A stretch of 7,214 bases of DNA. Source: Chitinivibrionia bacterium (GTDB lineage Bacteria; Krumholzibacteriota; Krumholzibacteriia; WVZY01). Below, piece by piece: positions 6,113 through 7,214 of the stretch. The notes under the pieces are model-generated. The model saw only the letters and a list, made by a program, of their open reading frames with translations. It had not been told where the DNA came from and made no database searches. The position numbers and the translations under genes are program-made. The DNA is taken from NCBI GenBank assembly GCA_016208665.1, contig JACQXT010000124.1:1-7214 (forward strand), written 5' to 3'. The first letter of the stretch is position 1; each line of letters begins with the position of its first letter.

Positions 6113-7214
6113 ATGACTCCACGCCAATACCTTCAGAAAAACGAAAAGCGCGCCCTCAAAGAGTTGTTCGAATTACTGCAGTTTCCCTCGGTGTCAGCCA
6201 AATCCGAAAACCGGAAGGATGTTGCCAAGTGTGCCAAGTGGCTTGTCCAGCATCTGAAGGGGATCGGGTTCAAGACGCGACTGATGCCAACCGGTGGACA
6301 TCCGGTGGTATACGCCGAGTACCTGGTCGATAAGAACTTGCCGACGGCGCTCTATTATGGCCACTACGATGTACAGCCGCCGGAACCGCTCAAACTCTGG
6401 ACGACACCTCCATTCAAGCCGACCGTCCGCGGCGGATACATCTTCGCTCGCGGCGCCGCCGACGACAAGGGGCAAGTATTTGCCCATCTCATGGGTTTAC
6501 AGGCACTCCTCGAGACAACCGGTACGCTGCCGATAAACGTCAAGCTGCTTATCGAAGGCGAGGAGGAGGTCCACTCCGCCCATCTGCCCACATTTCTCAA
6601 GCAACACAAAGAGATGTTAAGCGCGGACTTGTGTGTTGTCTCGGACTCGGGCCAGTACGATCGGACCACTCCCGCTGTAACCTACGGGTTGCGCGGAATT
6701 GCCTCGGTTGAAGTGTTTGTTTACGGCCCCAATCGGAACTTGCACTCCGGTACCTTTGGCGGCACTGTCGGCAACCCGGTAACGGTCCTGTGTGAGATGA
6801 TCGGCCGCCTGCACGACCGTGACGGCAAGGTGGCGATCCCGGGGTTTTACGGCAAAGTGAAGCCGATCGGGAAATTCGAGCGCGAGCAGACGAAGAAGCT
6901 GCGGTTCAACGAGAATCTACTGAGAAAAGGGATCGGCGTCGGCACCCTTCAAGGAGAAAAGGGCTTCTCGGCGTTAGAGCGTACGTGGATGCGACCGACT
7001 TGCGAGATCAACGGTATCACCGGCGGCTACCAGGGTGAAGGGGCCAAGACAATCATTCCTTCGCTGGCCTCGGCAAAAATCACCATGCGTTTAGTTCCCA
7101 ACCAGGATCCAATGGATGCCTGTAACAGAATAGAAAAGTACCTCAAGCAGATCGCACCCGAGTCGGTTACAGTGAAAGTTGACAAGCATGGTGGCGCCAA
7201 GGCGGTGCGAGTGC
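6113..7214 (+). CDS. M20-family dipeptidase (carnosinase/ArgE-DapE-like), 3' end outside the window
   Basis: A cytoplasmic di-zinc peptidase that probably cleaves dipeptides or related acyl-amino acids. The frame is open for 367 codons to the window edge; the family is usually about 450-460 aa, so roughly 90 residues are missing. It starts MTPRQYLQKN. Metal-site motifs are YYGHYDVQPPE (H84), ARGAADDKG (D117), EGEEEV (148-153; catalytic E151, ligand E152) and VVSDSG (D178). The last zinc His should lie beyond the window. TYGLRG (190-195) and GPNRNLHSGTFGG (H211, substrate-contacting in carnosinases) mark the lid/dimerisation domain. GGYQGEGAKTIIPSLASAK and LVPNQDP mark the return to the catalytic domain. 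The usual EEIGS is EEVHS (His154 for Gly), an unusual change next to the active site. Together with M42 it points to peptide recycling, but it has its own promoter. The exact substrate cannot be read from sequence. Confidence 0.93.
   Translation, partial: MTPRQYLQKNEKRALKELFELLQFPSVSAKSENRKDVAKCAKWLVQHLKGIGFKTRLMPTGGHPVVYAEYLVDKNLPTALYYGHYDVQPPEPLKLWTTPPFKPTVRGGYIFARGAADDKGQVFAHLMGLQALLETTGTLPINVKLLIEGEEEVHSAHLPTFLKQHKEMLSADLCVVSDSGQYDRTTPAVTYGLRGIASVEVFVYGPNRNLHSGTFGGTVGNPVTVLCEMIGRLHDRDGKVAIPGFYGKVKPIGKFEREQTKKLRFNENLLRKGIGVGTLQGEKGFSALERTWMRPTCEINGITGGYQGEGAKTIIPSLASAKITMRLVPNQDPMDACNRIEKYLKQIAPESVTVKVDKHGGAKAVRV

Noticed and set aside
6088..6333. Open frame of 81 codons overlapping the M20 start
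   Set aside because: It is out of frame with the clear M20 peptidase, and the Shine-Dalgarno is placed for ATG 6113.
1..7214. CRISPR array, insertion sequence, integrase, toxin-antitoxin or defence system
   Set aside because: No spaced direct repeats, terminal inverted repeats, transposase, recombinase or defence motifs were found by reading. Gaps between genes are at most about 160 bases, counting the tRNA as part of the gap.

Overview
This is a compact stretch of bacterial chromosome with about 57% G+C by eye. Every gene lies on the + strand. It carries eight protein-coding loci and one tRNA, and both the first and the last gene run off the window. The content is housekeeping: cell-wall precursor synthesis, tRNA charging, peptide turnover and one exporter. 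There are no phage, transposon, CRISPR or defence genes. The protein styles (bacterial Ddl, CysRS with HIGN and RMAKS, M42 and M20 peptidases, NatA-like ABC exporter) suggest a Gram-negative bacterium of an uncultured, FCB-like lineage. That placement is only an impression and could not be tested here.

Layout. Bases 1-1866 look like one transcription unit: the 3' end of a dedA-like membrane protein gene, ddl (D-Ala-D-Ala ligase) and a HAD-family hydrolase gene. Start and stop codons overlap at both junctions. The unit closes with a strong intrinsic terminator whose stem begins at the HAD stop codon. Bases 1869-4184 hold a candidate promoter, an M42 aminopeptidase gene and cysS, 6 bp apart. 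A tRNA-Thr(UGU) follows at 4246-4318. Only 26 bp later an ABC exporter ATPase begins, followed by its ABC-2 permease through an ATGA overlap (4345-6014). A good sigma70-type promoter (TTTACA, 17 bp, TATATT) then drives an M20 dipeptidase gene that leaves the window.

The notable point is not a new system but damage. The HAD gene has lost roughly 60 codons from its middle and changed frame. The M42 gene lacks about 80 codons in frame, including the catalytic Glu pair and one zinc ligand. The ABC ATPase begins without the usual first beta-strand, without a Shine-Dalgarno sequence, and almost against a tRNA. Neighbouring ddl, cysS, permease and M20 genes look intact. Three clipped genes within about 3 kb point either to real small deletions or to errors in the assembly. 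Comparing reads or a sister genome at about 1573-1583, 2578-2592 and 4319-4345 would separate the two.
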